Shown here: one piece after another, positions 1 through 10,251 of the stretch
How the letters are laid out: every line of letters starts with the position of its first letter
Numbering within the stretch: position 1 is the first letter of the stretch
DNA from: Piezodorus guildinii
Lineage: Eukaryota; Arthropoda; Insecta; Hemiptera; Pentatomidae
Assembly: GCA_023052935.1 (NCBI GenBank)
Contig: CM041297.1
Coordinates: 101,877,063 to 101,941,062, forward strand
DNA length: 64,000 nucleotides
Direction of reading: 5' to 3'
The notes under the pieces: model-generated
Told to the model about the DNA's origin: nothing
What the model saw: the letters and a program-made list of their open reading frames with translations, nothing else
The model's database searches: none
Position numbers and translations under genes: made by a program

Positions 1-248
1 AATATGCTAATTTCGAAACTAATATGGTATATAAAAAAAGTTCCTTCTTTGGATATATCGGTAACTATATCATACAAATATCTTCCGTAATTATCTTTTG
101 GGAACTTCATGATTCATCGATGCAGTATCTGTGCAAGGTATCTGTTCTCAATTATATACTAAACCCAAAAAGAGAGGCCCTTTAAACCTCCCACACACAT
201 TCCACTTGTCGGGAATCGGTAGAACTTTATTACACTTTTTTGAAGAGA
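1..248. other. AT-rich flank, nothing recognised
   Basis: Non-coding AT-rich sequence upstream of the Gypsy insertion. I see no open frame, repeat or signal in it. Confidence 0.5.
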
Positions 249-253
249 CCTAC
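249..253. repeat. Target-site duplication of the Gypsy element, left copy
   Basis: CCTAC directly precedes the left LTR. The same five bases follow the right LTR at 4750-4754. A 4-6-bp duplication is what a Ty3/Gypsy integrase makes, so it marks both ends of one insertion event. Confidence 0.85.
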
Positions 254-403
254 TGTTATGTCATTAATATTTAAGAATCAAAGAACGTACTTCTTTGTTT
301 TGAACATTTTAATAACAATGAATAACCTCAATACACATTCTAATAATATTTATAACATATGTTCCAATAATCGATATTAACACATGTGCTTAGAGATATA
401 ACA
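254..403 (-). repeat. 3' LTR (150 bp)
   Basis: The 3' LTR in element orientation. It matches 4601-4749 over its whole length, except near 292-295, where one base differs and one is inserted. It ends in a 6-bp inverted repeat (TGTTAT/ATAACA). On the minus strand it holds TTATAAATA (348-356 on plus), a possible TATA box. At 150 bp it is short for a Gypsy LTR. Confidence 0.93.
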
Positions 404-415
404 GTCCTCCTCCGC
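404..415 (-). other. Polypurine tract
   Basis: On the minus strand this reads GCGGAGGAGGAC and abuts the 3' LTR. This is the usual place and composition for the plus-strand DNA primer of an LTR retrotransposon. Confidence 0.75.
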
Positions 416-427
416 TAATCGGCTCCC

Positions 428-3400
428 TCACATACGAAACCAGTCCGGTGGCCTGCGCTGCCTCGTAGATCTCCTCAATGGTGGGTGCTCATCATTCCAT
501 TCTTTATTCCTCGTACGATCCAAAGCTGGTGTCTTCGGTGAATTTCCTTCTTCTCGGATTGACGTTATTAGAGATCCGTCTCTCCCCTCCTTATCTTGCG
601 TTCGATCTAGACGGACATCATCTCTCCCCTCTTCATCTCGTGCTCGATCTGGACGGACATCACCTCTCTCCGGTGGGTCCTTAAATGGCCAACCATAAAG
701 ACGGACTGTAGTTCTTTCTTGTGAAGTCCCACTTATATCAGTTTTGCGCATTTGATCGACGTGTCTTCTTTCTCTTTTCCCGCCTTCTACATCTATCCAA
801 TAGTGGAGACTTCCTTCTTTGGCCGAAACTTTACCAAAGTTCCATTTTCTGGTCCCATCATAGTTCCTTATTTGAACCTGGTCACCTATTTCGAAATTCC
901 TTGCCGCTAAATTTTCCCTGCTGGCCTCCTCGTCTGACTCTTTTAGCAGATCCAAGCGAGTTCTGATTTTTCTCCCAAATATAATTTCAGCTGGACTCAT
1001 ATTAGTTATACTTTGAGGTGCATTCCTATACTGCATCAGAATCCGACTTAGCTTAAAGGAAATGTCACCAGTTTCCGTCGCCATCGCCTTTAACCCTTTC
1101 TTAACTACCTGGACGTACCGTTCAGCCTGGCCGTTGGAAGACGGATGATATGGCGCTGTTCTTTTGTGGCGTATTCCGTTTGATTTCAGAAACTTTTGAA
1201 ATTCTGTAGATGTGAATTGGGGCCCGTTATCTGTAACCAGCATTAATGGTAGTCCAAATCTGGCAAAAACGCTCCTGAGTTCCGTAATTGTCCTTTGCGT
1301 CGTGATTTTAGGTAAGTCTACTACTTCTAACCATTTCGAGAATGCATCTACTAGGATTAAGAAGTAACATCCCTGGAAGGGACCTGCAAAATCCATGTGT
1401 AGCCGTTGCCATGGCATCGTTGGTGGCTCCCACGGGTGGACAGTCTTTGGTGGATTATTCCAATTCTCACAGCATGGCTTACAATTACGTACCAGCCTCT
1501 CGATGTCAGCATCGATTGTTGGCCACCAACAATAACTTCTTGTCAACCCTTTCATCTTTCTTACACCGATGTGAGCTGCATGCAATTCGGCGAGTACTAG
1601 GTTTTGTAATCTTCTGGGTATAGCGATCCGATCTCCTCTGAAGACACACCCATCTTGAAGACTAAAAATTGTTGAATCATTTTTGTTAACCTCTTTTCCT
1701 GTTTTCAGGGCTTCCATCAGAGGAGCTAAATATGGGTCCCGGCTAGTTGCTTCTGTAAGCATCTTTCGAGTAACGGGCATAACCTCAGCCTGTTTCAACT
1801 GGAAGATTGTAGTATCATCCATTGTCTCCTGTAGAACGTTTTCTGCTGGAAATCGGGATAAATAGTCTGCGTTAGCATGATTCTTCGTGCTTCTGTAGAC
1901 GATATGATAATCAAATCCGGACAAAAATATAGCATATCGTAGCATCCGTGTTGCTGACAGAGAAGGCAAACATTTATCTGGACTAAGAATAGACGTTAGC
2001 GGGAGGTGATCAGTTACAAGAGTAAAAGGTCTACCATAACAGTATAGAAAAAATTTCTGCAAACCCCAGTATAATGATGTAGCCTCTTTGTCGATTTGAC
2101 TGTAATTCTTTTCACTTGAAGTGAGGGTTCGAGAAGCGAAGCTGATCGGTCTTTCTGATCCGTCTGGCATTCTGTGAGACAATACTGCTCCGAGGCCGTA
2201 GGGTGAAGCGTCTGTACTTAGTATAAGTGGTAGTTTTGGATTATATGGAATCAAAACCTGATCGCTGGTTACTTCTTCCTTGATTGTCTTGAACGCCCGT
2301 TCGCATTTCTTTGTCCATTCGAATTTAGTTCCCTTTTGAAGGAGAGCATACAGTGGTTCCAGAATAGCGGCCAAGTTTGGAATGAACTTATTGTAATAGT
2401 TCGCCATTCCTAAGAAGGTTCTTAGCTCAGAAACGTCTTTTGGGGGTCTAGTCATAACGATGGCGTTAATCTTGTCTGGGTCTTTGTGTAAACCATCTTT
2501 GTCTATTATGTGGCCCAAATATTTGATGGATTTGGTAAAAAATTTACATTTTTCTAGATTTAACTGGATTTTGTTTTCTCGTAGCCGATCGAAAAGTAAC
2601 TTAAGTCGTGCCATCGCTTCTTTCTTGGTACTGCCTTGCACCTTAATATCATCATAAAAACAAGAAACGCCTTCTAAACCTTGTAAGGCCTGGTCGACGG
2701 CCTTTTGCCAAGTTGCTGGTGCTACTTTTACGCCAAACATAAGCCTCTTGACTTTGAAGATACCTAGGTGGGTGTTTATAGTCTGGAGTAATGCGCTCTC
2801 TTCATCCATGGGAATGTGTAGATAGGCCTGTCGAACGTCCAGCGTGCAAAAATACCTTCCGCCACTCATACGTGCAAATATGTCCTCAATTCGGGGAACT
2901 GGGTAATGTTCGTCCTGGAGTAGGGGGTTTAAGGTAGACTTATAATCAGCGCAAAGTCTGATTGTTCCATTTGGTTTCACAATAGGTACCACAGGAGTTG
3001 CCCAATCTGAATGGGTTATTTTCTCAATAATTCCTTCAGATTCTAATCTCTTTATTTCGTTACCAACAGGTTCTAGAAGCGCGTAAGGAACTGGTCTAGC
3101 CCTCTTAAAAATAGGTTTTACATTATCTTTCAATTTAAGTGTACATGTGGCATGAGAGATTTTCCCCACCTTATTAGCAAATATATCTGAATAAGAAGAT
3201 AACAGTGTATTTAACTCTAACTCAGGTGGTTGACATGTTTTAACCGCTCGGATATCTGCTAAGTTGACTCGAAGTTCCCGGATCCAGTCCCTTCCCATGA
3301 TAGAGTCCACTAATTGGGGAATAACTACTAAGTTACCTGTGATTTTCTTGCCTTCACATTGAACCTTGACCTGACAGACGCCTAATGGTCTAATTATTTC

Positions 3401-4189
3401 GTTGGTGAATGTTCGAAGTCTTATGTTAGTAGGTTGGAGTTGTTTGCCCGGGAGTAATCTATCGAAAGTCTTTTTCGAAATGGTCGTAACGGCGGCACCG
3501 GTATCCAATTCTAGTTCCAGATGCTTACCTTCGATGATGACATTGATCATCATTTTACCATCGGGCCGTCCCTGAAACTGATGAATTTCGTATACATCTC
3601 GAATTTGATGAACTTCAAAATTCTCTTCTATCTCCGAGTCGTCCTCCGCTGATGACATGACGTCTATATGGTTCTGATTACGTTTTCCCTGCCTTTCGGT
3701 GCTAAGGCATACGCGGGCCAGGTGTCCGATTTTCCCACATTCTCGGCATTTTGTTTTCTTGGCATTACAATCCACGCTGCGATGACTCTTCTTCCCGCAT
3801 CGATAACAACAGCCCCGAAGTTGTTTCAGCTTCTCCCTAAAACTAGCCTGTACTGTGGGAGACCCTCTGTACTGTGATCGATTCTTCTCCTTGCTCACTT
3901 TATTGACAGTTAAATGTGAGCTTCTCATTTGTTGGCTTTCTAGTTTAGCAGTATCTGTAGCAAGAGCTAAGTTAACAGCGTCATGGAATGTCATATTTTC
4001 CCCTTGCTGTAATATTTTTTCTCTAATGTCATTATCACTAATCCCCCGTACAAATTGAGCTCTTAAATGAGTGTCCATTGTGGACTCCTGACACTTTTGA
4101 CAGGTGAAGTCACAATTATTGGCAATTTGCCGCAGATTAAACAACATATTGACCGATTGTTTCATCAGACTTCTGATGTCGAAGGACAA
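428..4189 (-). CDS. pol: Gypsy Gag C-terminus plus Pol polyprotein (protease, RT, RNase H, integrase)
   Basis: A 1,253-residue frame that copies the element RNA into DNA and integrates it. In order: the end of the Gag capsid region (about 20-80); two CCHC knuckles (C127-C141, C148-C161); aspartic protease with DTGAA at 229-233; reverse transcriptase (about 355-560) with LDVRQAYLHIP and the catalytic FYDD at 511-514; RNase H with D660, E703 and D727; the integrase zinc finger H870/H873...C903/C906; the integrase core D933, D987, E1023 (35 residues between the last two); and a C-terminal tail with two imperfect Asp/Arg repeats (about 1175-1206) ending RRPPDWF. All catalytic residues are present. 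The frame is open from about 4204, so the first codon shown (TTG) is not a real start. It is normally made as a Gag-Pol fusion. The upstream gag lies in other frames (see 4191-4560). Confidence 0.95.
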   Translation of the reverse strand: MSFDIRSLMKQSVNMLFNLRQIANNCDFTCQKCQESTMDTHLRAQFVRGISDNDIREKILQQGENMTFHDAVNLALATDTAKLESQQMRSSHLTVNKVSKEKNRSQYRGSPTVQASFREKLKQLRGCCYRCGKKSHRSVDCNAKKTKCRECGKIGHLARVCLSTERQGKRNQNHIDVMSSAEDDSEIEENFEVHQIRDVYEIHQFQGRPDGKMMINVIIEGKHLELELDTGAAVTTISKKTFDRLLPGKQLQPTNIRLRTFTNEIIRPLGVCQVKVQCEGKKITGNLVVIPQLVDSIMGRDWIRELRVNLADIRAVKTCQPPELELNTLLSSYSDIFANKVGKISHATCTLKLKDNVKPIFKRARPVPYALLEPVGNEIKRLESEGIIEKITHSDWATPVVPIVKPNGTIRLCADYKSTLNPLLQDEHYPVPRIEDIFARMSGGRYFCTLDVRQAYLHIPMDEESALLQTINTHLGIFKVKRLMFGVKVAPATWQKAVDQALQGLEGVSCFYDDIKVQGSTKKEAMARLKLLFDRLRENKIQLNLEKCKFFTKSIKYLGHIIDKDGLHKDPDKINAIVMTRPPKDVSELRTFLGMANYYNKFIPNLAAILEPLYALLQKGTKFEWTKKCERAFKTIKEEVTSDQVLIPYNPKLPLILSTDASPYGLGAVLSHRMPDGSERPISFASRTLTSSEKNYSQIDKEATSLYWGLQKFFLYCYGRPFTLVTDHLPLTSILSPDKCLPSLSATRMLRYAIFLSGFDYHIVYRSTKNHANADYLSRFPAENVLQETMDDTTIFQLKQAEVMPVTRKMLTEATSRDPYLAPLMEALKTGKEVNKNDSTIFSLQDGCVFRGDRIAIPRRLQNLVLAELHAAHIGVRKMKGLTRSYCWWPTIDADIERLVRNCKPCCENWNNPPKTVHPWEPPTMPWQRLHMDFAGPFQGCYFLILVDAFSKWLEVVDLPKITTQRTITELRSVFARFGLPLMLVTDNGPQFTSTEFQKFLKSNGIRHKRTAPYHPSSNGQAERYVQVVKKGLKAMATETGDISFKLSRILMQYRNAPQSITNMSPAEIIFGRKIRTRLDLLKESDEEASRENLAARNFEIGDQVQIRNYDGTRKWNFGKVSAKEGSLHYWIDVEGGKRERRHVDQMRKTDISGTSQERTTVRLYGWPFKDPPERGDVRPDRARDEEGRDDVRLDRTQDKEGRDGSLITSIREEGNSPKTPALDRTRNKEWNDEHPPLRRSTRQRRPPDWFRM

Positions 4190-4190
4190 A

Positions 4191-4560
4191 TCAATGTTGT
4201 TCTCCTATTTTGCTGGCTTGAGGACACAGATGTGTTTTTAAAATCTTAATTGCTTCTTCATAAGCTAGATCTTGCGGCTTCCTAGGTGCCGCTAAGGAAA
4301 TTAAAGTTTGGAATATTTTTGGACTTAAGCTATTTATAAAAATTTGTAACTTACGAGTTTTGGAGGCTTCATCTGCACCATCAAGTCCTTTTAAAGCCAA
4401 GAAGTTCTCGAGCCGCAAAACGTAGGCATCGAACGTTTCCTCATGGTCATCAAAAGGTTGAAAATTAAGCCCGTGAACTTGGTGTTTGGACTGTTCTGTA
4501 GCCGCAGTTTCTCGGACTTGAATCCGTTGAAGAGCTGCCCTCGATAAGTTGTTCGGACAT
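4191..4560 (-). pseudogene. gag: Gypsy gag, N-terminal part, frame-broken
   Basis: Gag forms the particle around the element RNA. A Gag-like frame covers roughly 4530 to 4191 on minus, with the stretch HEETFDAYVLRLENF and a predicted helical body ending in a TGA at 4191-4193. The Gag similarity does not stop there. About 16 further codons continue in a second frame (roughly 4191-4142), then in the frame fused to pol. The only ATG near the start (4558-4560) lies in yet another frame, which stops after about 31 codons. So gag is spread over three frames within about 400 bp. One overlap could be a programmed shift; several look like mutation or sequencing indels. I describe the breaks only. Confidence 0.7.
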
Positions 4561-4584
4561 CGTGAGTTCAGAAGTGTAAGTCAA

Positions 4585-4599
4585 CCATCCTCGTCGCCA
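4585..4599 (-). other. Primer-binding site, tRNA-Ser(GCT) type
   Basis: On minus the 15 bases TGGCGACGAGGATGG start one base inside the 5' LTR. The leading TGG pairs with the CCA end of a tRNA. From memory, the rest is complementary to the 3' acceptor/T-arm of animal tRNA-Ser(GCT), which ends in CATCCTCGTCG. The tRNA identity is therefore recalled, not searched. Confidence 0.75.
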
Positions 4600-4600
4600 A

Positions 4601-4749
4601 TGTTATGTCATTAATATTTAAGAATCAAAGAACGTACTATTTGTTTTGAACATTTTAATAACAATGAATAACCTCAATACACATTCTAATAATATTTATA
4701 ACATATGTTCCAATAATCGATATTAACACATGTGCTTAGAGATATAACA
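4601..4749 (-). repeat. 5' LTR (149 bp)
   Basis: The promoter-bearing LTR in element orientation, nearly identical to 254-403. It begins TGTTAT and ends ATAACA. A possible TATA box on minus is at 4693-4701. Confidence 0.93.
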
Positions 4750-4754
4750 CCTAC
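4750..4754. repeat. Target-site duplication of the Gypsy element, right copy
   Basis: CCTAC, matching 249-253. Confidence 0.85.
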
Positions 4755-5178
4755 ACCTACACATTACAATTTTTCGAGGGATTAAATGCTTCAATTTTCA
4801 GTTTAGACTTTTTTTGTGCATTTTGTCTGGACTACCATTATTTAGTCAAATATATTTAAAAGCTTTACATGTGAACATTTATCCAGATATAGAGTCACGT
4901 GTTACGTGTTTGTTACATTATAGTTCATGATATTTCATTGTTTCAAAATGGCCTGTGGTTTGGAATAAATTGCAAAAAGGTAATCAAAATCTTGATTTAA
5001 TAGTTTTAAAAAAAACTGAAGTATAAGAAAATGAAAAAAAAAAAAAAAAAGAAAAAGAAAGAAAGGAACCAGTCCTGAGAAATCACTGGTTATGTGGGCG
5101 GCACGCGAACTAACCTAACGAGTTGTGAACACGAGCAGTGTGCCACTCCAAGCCGCACGCTATAGTTACTATCAGTAT

Positions 5179-5181
<3 letters not shown>
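4755..5181. other. Non-coding flank with an A-rich run
   Basis: Non-coding. It contains an A-rich run with G interruptions at about 5030-5065, perhaps the tail of an old retroelement. Nothing else is recognised. Confidence 0.4.

Positions 5182-5271
<90 letters not shown>
5182..5271. repeat. Compound microsatellite (AT)n-(AG)n
   Basis: About 29 AT units run straight into about 15 AG units. No function is implied. Confidence 0.97.
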
Positions 5272-5275
<4 letters not shown>

Positions 5276-5389
5276 TCGGGATTAAGCAAGCAATAATTAT
5301 AATTTTACAGTTACTTTCCTTCTACCTATCCTTATGGCACTTGTGTGTTATCAGTAAATAATGACCCAAATTCTTCTCCATAAAATCTT

Positions 5390-6100
5390 GAGTCCCACAT
5401 CGGAGACCTTGAGAAATGGCGTCAAAAAGGAATTACATATCTCTATTTATAAAAACTCTAATAAATCCCATCAAATAACATTAACCCTTCGTCGTAAAAT
5501 TATGACTTCCTGCCCCACAGCCTCCTTTAATAACTCTCCTCTTGTCCTTGTTAAACAGATCCGATATCTAGGACTCCATCTTGATAAACAACTTACTTTT
5601 AATTCCTCATACATAGACAAACGCTCTAATCTTCCACTGAACTAAAATCGGCTCATTTATATGACAATTATAAGGCCAATTTGGACGTTGAGCTTTGAGG
5701 CTGAACTAAACCATCAATTTTCTCCCGAATCCAATTCTCACAATCCCAAACCCTTCGTAAAATCCTCAAACTCCCTACTATGTTAGGAACAAAGTCATCC
5801 ATAATGACCTTAATGTTCCGTATGTTTCTGGTTTGGCTCGAACCAGATACATGTCCGTATGTTTCTGGTTTGGCTCGAACCAGATACCTCTCCTTCCATG
5901 ACTAACTCTATTCCCCCTCTAACAGGATAGTTTCAATGTTTTCCTTATCTTCAGTATCTGAAAATAAGATGGCCTCGAGACCTTCTAGTTAAGAATATTT
6001 ATAGAGTGCTACCGATAGGTAGCTTTTCTACAAGTATTGTTCATGTCTATTTTCGTTTAGCCTTTTTACTAGTTGTGTTATATCAATAAATTCTTTTTTT
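5390..6100 (+). mobile_element. Jockey-type LINE fragment, ORF2 3' end (family J1)
   Basis: A 5'-truncated LINE copy. A frame at about 5440-5645 carries the RT thumb signature: TLRRKIMTSCPTASFNN, then QIRYLGLHLDKQLTF. After a stop, the reading continues in pieces through the C-terminal region to the terminal R-D-L-type ending near 5990. The 3' UTR phrase 'atagagtgctaccgatagg' follows and the copy ends near AATAAA at about 6095. The same 3' end recurs at 15690, 29345, 31540, 55130 (minus) and 63584, so this is a multi-copy family. A roughly 40-bp phrase ('gtatgtttctggtttggctc') is duplicated at about 5820 and 5855. Dead copy. Confidence 0.8.
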
Positions 6101-8200
6101 TAAGTTGATTATAAATGTGGATTCGGATTTACTAAAAAGTTACTTTCACAGTAAAATATTTCTTATTTTTGACAGATTTAGTATTAAGCTTGGTATACCG
6201 ACTACAGTAACTTGAAATTCGGCTAGGGTTAGTTAATTACTGGTTAATTGAATTTTAGTTGTACAGGCTTAAATTTTACTAAGCTGAAGTAAATATGGAT
6301 AGATAATCGATCTTAAACTAAAAGTTAATACTTGACTAGTTCTAAGGCTCTGAATTTTTTCCAATTAGTCTCATATATATAGATTGCTAACTGTTAGATG
6401 TCATTCTTAATGGAAATATTGCTTTTGTTTGATTGATATTACCCATTTGTAGTAAATGTTTATTTTTTTTATTAATTGTTAGCAATGCGGAACTGTTTAA
6501 TTACAAAAATCTTTTTTCTATTGTTAGGAAAATTGTTTTCTCTTTTACAGTAAACTAAATTTTACTCAAACATCGTAATTCCTTGAGAGTCTATTTTTTT
6601 ATTAAAATACTTCTAGCGTTAAACATTGCTAATGTTACTTAAGTTAAATCGAAACATTTCTATATTTATGTTTCTATAAATCTGTTAAGATTGAGAAATA
6701 ATATTTGGTTTGACGAAAGAAACAAATAATATAAAATATTGAGTAAAGTTTTATTTGTTTATCTTGACAAAAAATGAAGTATTTATTTCAAAAACATGTA
6801 GAACTTTTTCAGTCATTAAATACTCATTTTCTTTAAAAAAAAAAAGAAAAAAAGTATTATTTTATTTTTTGAAAACCTGAACAAATTAAGTATAAAAAAC
6901 TATAATTGAATCATCCCATGTTTACTAACAGTGTAGTTTTCTTGTTTTAAATCCTCATGATTCTCAATACTCGCTTACAAAATATTTTTTTCGGCCGTAC
7001 TGTCTAAAAAAAAAAAAATTGATATCTTGTTAATATGTATGTTTTCTTTTTTTAGTATTATTTAGGCTTTTACGGTTATTTTTATTGCAATTAAAAGAAG
7101 TAAAGCTTCTTCGAAGAATAATACATTGTAATAAATAGATCTGACCGTAGGTTTTATTAGTCTATAATAACCTAATTATATTCATTGTAAAGATGTTGCA
7201 TAAACACTGATAGTAGTGTATTTTAGTAAAACAGGTTGTGTAAAGTAAGAACAAACATTAGGGAAAAAATAACAACAGACTAATGTATAACTAAGTTTTC
7301 TGCTAAAACGGATAGATTCCGACGAGACAAATTATAGATTCTTGAGGGTGAGTGAAATCTAATCTTAAAATACCCGAGGCTCGTAATCTGAGAAGGGTCA
7401 CGTTTTGGATGGAAGGGTGAGATGATCAGGATGGAATTAGAATAATAAAATAGTTGAAGGCGAAAAGAAAATATACATAGCCCTATATAAGCAATAAAAT
7501 CATTTATACTGTATTTATAAAAACTCGAAATAATATTTCACTTTGTCCTCTTAATAAGACCTCTTAAATTGTCCCTCACCGTCTGTATTTTTCTATAATT
7601 AAAACAAAAAAATGTATATTACACTAGCTGTCTAACTTACTTTCTATCTTATTATTTTTTTTTTTTTTTGTTTTATTAAGAGATAATACAATCTGCCACC
7701 TTCTGGGGCAATGAGTATTAGAGATAGAATAAATCATTCATACCATATGTACATTGTAAATAAAATTAAAGAAAAAAAATTAATAAAGACTAATCAAATA
7801 AAAGAAAAAAAAAATATATATATATATATACACAAAATTAAATAAATACTATAAAAAAAAAAAATAACAATCTTGTTCACATTCATACCTATTTACAATA
7901 TTTACAAGCTGCCCCTGGGATCACTGGATCAAACCTCGAGATCTACTAGTGGATGTCGAGGCACAATGCCAGAAGATCCCAGCGCCTCTCATTCAGCTTC
8001 TATCTTATAAAATTATTCATATTTGCGACGATTATTATTTATTAATTTATAAAGAGAGCCTACGAACAGTAAAATTGCCGAATGACTGGTCATATTAAAA
8101 ACATAGTATTTACATATAATATGATAAACATACTCATGTACATAAACAAAATATAATAAAATACAGAAATTAAATATAGAAGAATAAAACAATTAATTCA
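6101..8200. other. AT-rich non-coding stretch
   Basis: About 2.1 kb with many short A and T runs and a short TA repeat at about 7814-7830. The only GC-richer patch is 7910-7985, with a weak inverted repeat (CCTCGAG...GTCGAGG). I see no gene or classifiable element. Confidence 0.4.
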
Positions 8201-8440
8201 TATATTGAAGGGTCTTGGGCTTAGTAAATATAGAGATTTGTATTGTTTCCAGACCAACGGCCGAACAATGAGGTGATTGGGCTTTCATCACACTCAGGCG
8301 CCAGGTTTCTCCCCCTTATTTCGGATACCCACTTTATAGAGGCTGGGACTGCCCTAGGAGGGTATACATATCCTAAGTCCATTCCCAGGCTGAATTCACA
8401 GAATAAATTTACTTTGAAAGAAGAGTAATATTTGTTCACT
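8201..8440. other. GC-richer island, unclassified
   Basis: A patch of more balanced composition with open frames on both strands (61 and 72 codons). Neither resembles a family I know. It may be an old repeat or a conserved non-coding block. Confidence 0.3.
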
Positions 8441-8624
8441 GTCTATATTAAAACTCTGTTATATATTAATTCATTTTTAATTTTGTTCAACAAAATATTT
8501 TCTTGTTTTTTTTTTTTAATTTTATTTTATCATTCTATATTTTTTGTATATATGTGAGTATATGCGGGTATGATATACACACATACATTAACCCATATTT
8601 GTAATTAGTTATTAATTAGGTTCC

Positions 8625-8716
8625 TTCTGTCTGTCGGCCAGACATGTTGTATATTTCGACTGTACACCTGTTATTCTTAGGGGACCCAGTCCCTTAATAA
8701 AAATTATTTTCTATTC
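8625..8716 (+). mobile_element. CR1-type LINE 3' tail only
   Basis: It has the phrase 'ggccagacatgt', then the terminal stem 'ggggacccagtccctt', an AATAAAA-like signal and a TTCTATTCT tail. The same arrangement ends the full CR1 element at 46.4 kb. An extreme 5' truncation of about 90 bp. Confidence 0.7.
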
Positions 8717-8732
8717 TATTCTAAATAATATT

Positions 8733-8810
8733 CTGCCACAGCCGGGATTCGAACTCAGATCCCGGAGAACAGTAGCCTAGTGCTCAATCCACGAGTCCAC
8801 GTCACTCTCT
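8733..8810 (-). mobile_element. tRNA-like SINE head (family C)
   Basis: On minus it reads like the D arm to T arm of a tRNA: a box A-like TGGATTGAGCACTAGG and a clear box B GAGTTCGAATCC (8745-8756 on plus). The acceptor stem is not closed by its partner, so I call it a SINE head, not a functional tRNA gene. It lies just downstream of a CR1 tail. Confidence 0.55.
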
Positions 8811-8925
8811 ACATAAACATAAACAAACTCTAATAAAAACAGAAACTAACTAAAGAACAATATAACAATGTCTTCATAAATAAACAAAGTATAAATTAAA
8901 AAATACTAGAATAGAATAAAAAAAT

Positions 8926-9749
8926 CCTCAGTATTAGATCTTATTATCTATGAGACATTTAAAAACCTTACGCCTGAGTGGGAATATTGCCTTCTAAATT
9001 TATTTAACCTTATAATGATCCACGACAAACCACCTCTTTCTTGGTCGAAATCTAAACTTCCCTTGTTATTTAAGAAAGGTGACAGGAAAGATACAGATAA
9101 CTACCGTTGAATATCATTAATAAATACTATGGCAAAATTATTTACTAATATTCTTGCAAGAAGACTTATGTTATGGGCTGATTCTGAATATATTATAGAA
9201 CAGGCAGGATTTAGAAGCAAAAGAGGCTGAATTGATCATATGTTTACCCTTAACGCACTGATATCAATAAATCTCAGGAAAAAAGGAAATCTCCTATATG
9301 CGGTGTTCATAGATCTGAAGAAGGCCTTTGATTCTTTTAACCACAAACTACTGTGGGAAAAAATTTTTACACTTGGAGTTAGCGGTAAAATAATTAGATT
9401 CATGAAAAACTTATATGACAATGCAACTACCCAAATTTGAATAAATGGTCAACTAAGCGACGAAATAGACGTAACTCTTGGATTGCTACAAGGTGAAAGC
9501 CTCAGTCCTGCACTCTTAATTCTTTACTTGTCGGATATTATTCAGTTCTTTCGCTATAACGGAGCCACAGGCGTTAGCATTGACCATAATCATGAGACAA
9601 TAATGTTATTGCTGCCAGACGACATTATACTTTTAAATAATAACTGGCATTGTACGCAAAGAAATTTAAAGATCCTGGAGCAATACTGCTCAAACAACTC
9701 TCTAACCTTAAAAGTGGAAAAGTCAAAAGTCCTGGTATTCCATAAATAA
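8926..9749 (+). pseudogene. Non-LTR reverse transcriptase relic
   Basis: A degraded LINE ORF2 RT domain, readable across several stops. In order: LLFKKGDRKDTDNYR (RT block 1-2, with the following stop), EQAGFRSKRG, FIDLKKAFDSFNHKLLWEK (block 3 with the first catalytic Asp), LLQGESLSPALLILYLSDII (the GVRQG-type block), and LLLPDDIILL, where F/YADD has become LPDD with both Asp kept. It ends with the thumb stretch SLTLKVEKSKVLVF. In-frame stops occur at about 9108, 9228 and 9438. Related in style to the C-terminal fragment at 29680-30660, so possibly the same family. Confidence 0.8.
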
Positions 9750-10250
9750 AAAAATACTACTCAAATATAATAAAATACAGTAATGGAAAAATAAAAAACA
9801 ATGACTTCATATATAAAAATAACAACTAACAAAGAGAATAGCAATGTGATCAAAATTAAAAAAAAAAAAAGAAAACCTACAAAAAAAATATATGAAATAC
9901 AAAGAAACAAAATACTGGGGCTCACATATTATCTGATTAAATCTTTAATTAAATATTTCAGTGTGCTCAAATTCATTCGAAATTCAATTGTCTTTTATTG
10001 TTTAATTTGTTCCAAATTAATGACATTTTATTTATCTGCGATGCGCTGGCTTATTAAGTTTTACAAATTAGGACATAAAAATCATTATTTACTCTGCTGC
10101 AATGCCTGCCAAATCTAAAATAGTGATCCACTTTCAACAATAATACACTGAGCCAATTTAATGAAATAAAAAACAATAGATAGTTTACACCTCTGTCTCA
10201 GTGTTTGTATAAAATTAAATTTTTGTGATAAGTCTTTATAAGAAGTATCA
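9750..10250. other. A-rich non-coding stretch
   Basis: A-rich spacer holding a 105-codon frame (9801-10118) of low-complexity Lys/Ile composition that I do not believe is a gene. It may be eroded LINE sequence continuing from 9749. Confidence 0.35.
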
Positions 10251-10251
10251 A

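Larger units (their letters stand above)
254..4749 (-). mobile_element. Ty3/Gypsy LTR retrotransposon, complete structure, no env
   Basis: A 4,496-bp element read on the minus strand. It has two LTRs starting TGTTAT and ending ATAACA, a 5-bp target duplication (CCTAC), a primer-binding site next to the 5' LTR, a purine tract next to the 3' LTR, gag, and one long pol frame. The LTRs differ by one substitution and one indel, so the insertion is recent. There is no room for an envelope gene: only 24 bp separate the pol stop from the 3' LTR. Pol is uninterrupted but gag is not in one frame, so this copy could probably not move without help. It could also carry assembly indels. Confidence 0.95.

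Noticed and set aside
478..4249. Several plus-strand open frames across the Gypsy element
   Set aside because: They are antisense shadows of the pol and gag frames, with no domain similarity.
254..4749. Endogenous retrovirus with envelope
   Set aside because: Only 24 bp lie between the pol stop and the 3' LTR, so there is no env.
5125..5361. Open frame through the AT/AG repeat
   Set aside because: Its sequence is the translation of a dinucleotide repeat (IYIYIY, EREREE).
8733..8810. Possible functional tRNA gene
   Set aside because: Box A and B are present but no closed acceptor stem or plausible anticodon arm, and the context is a repeat. Called a SINE head instead.
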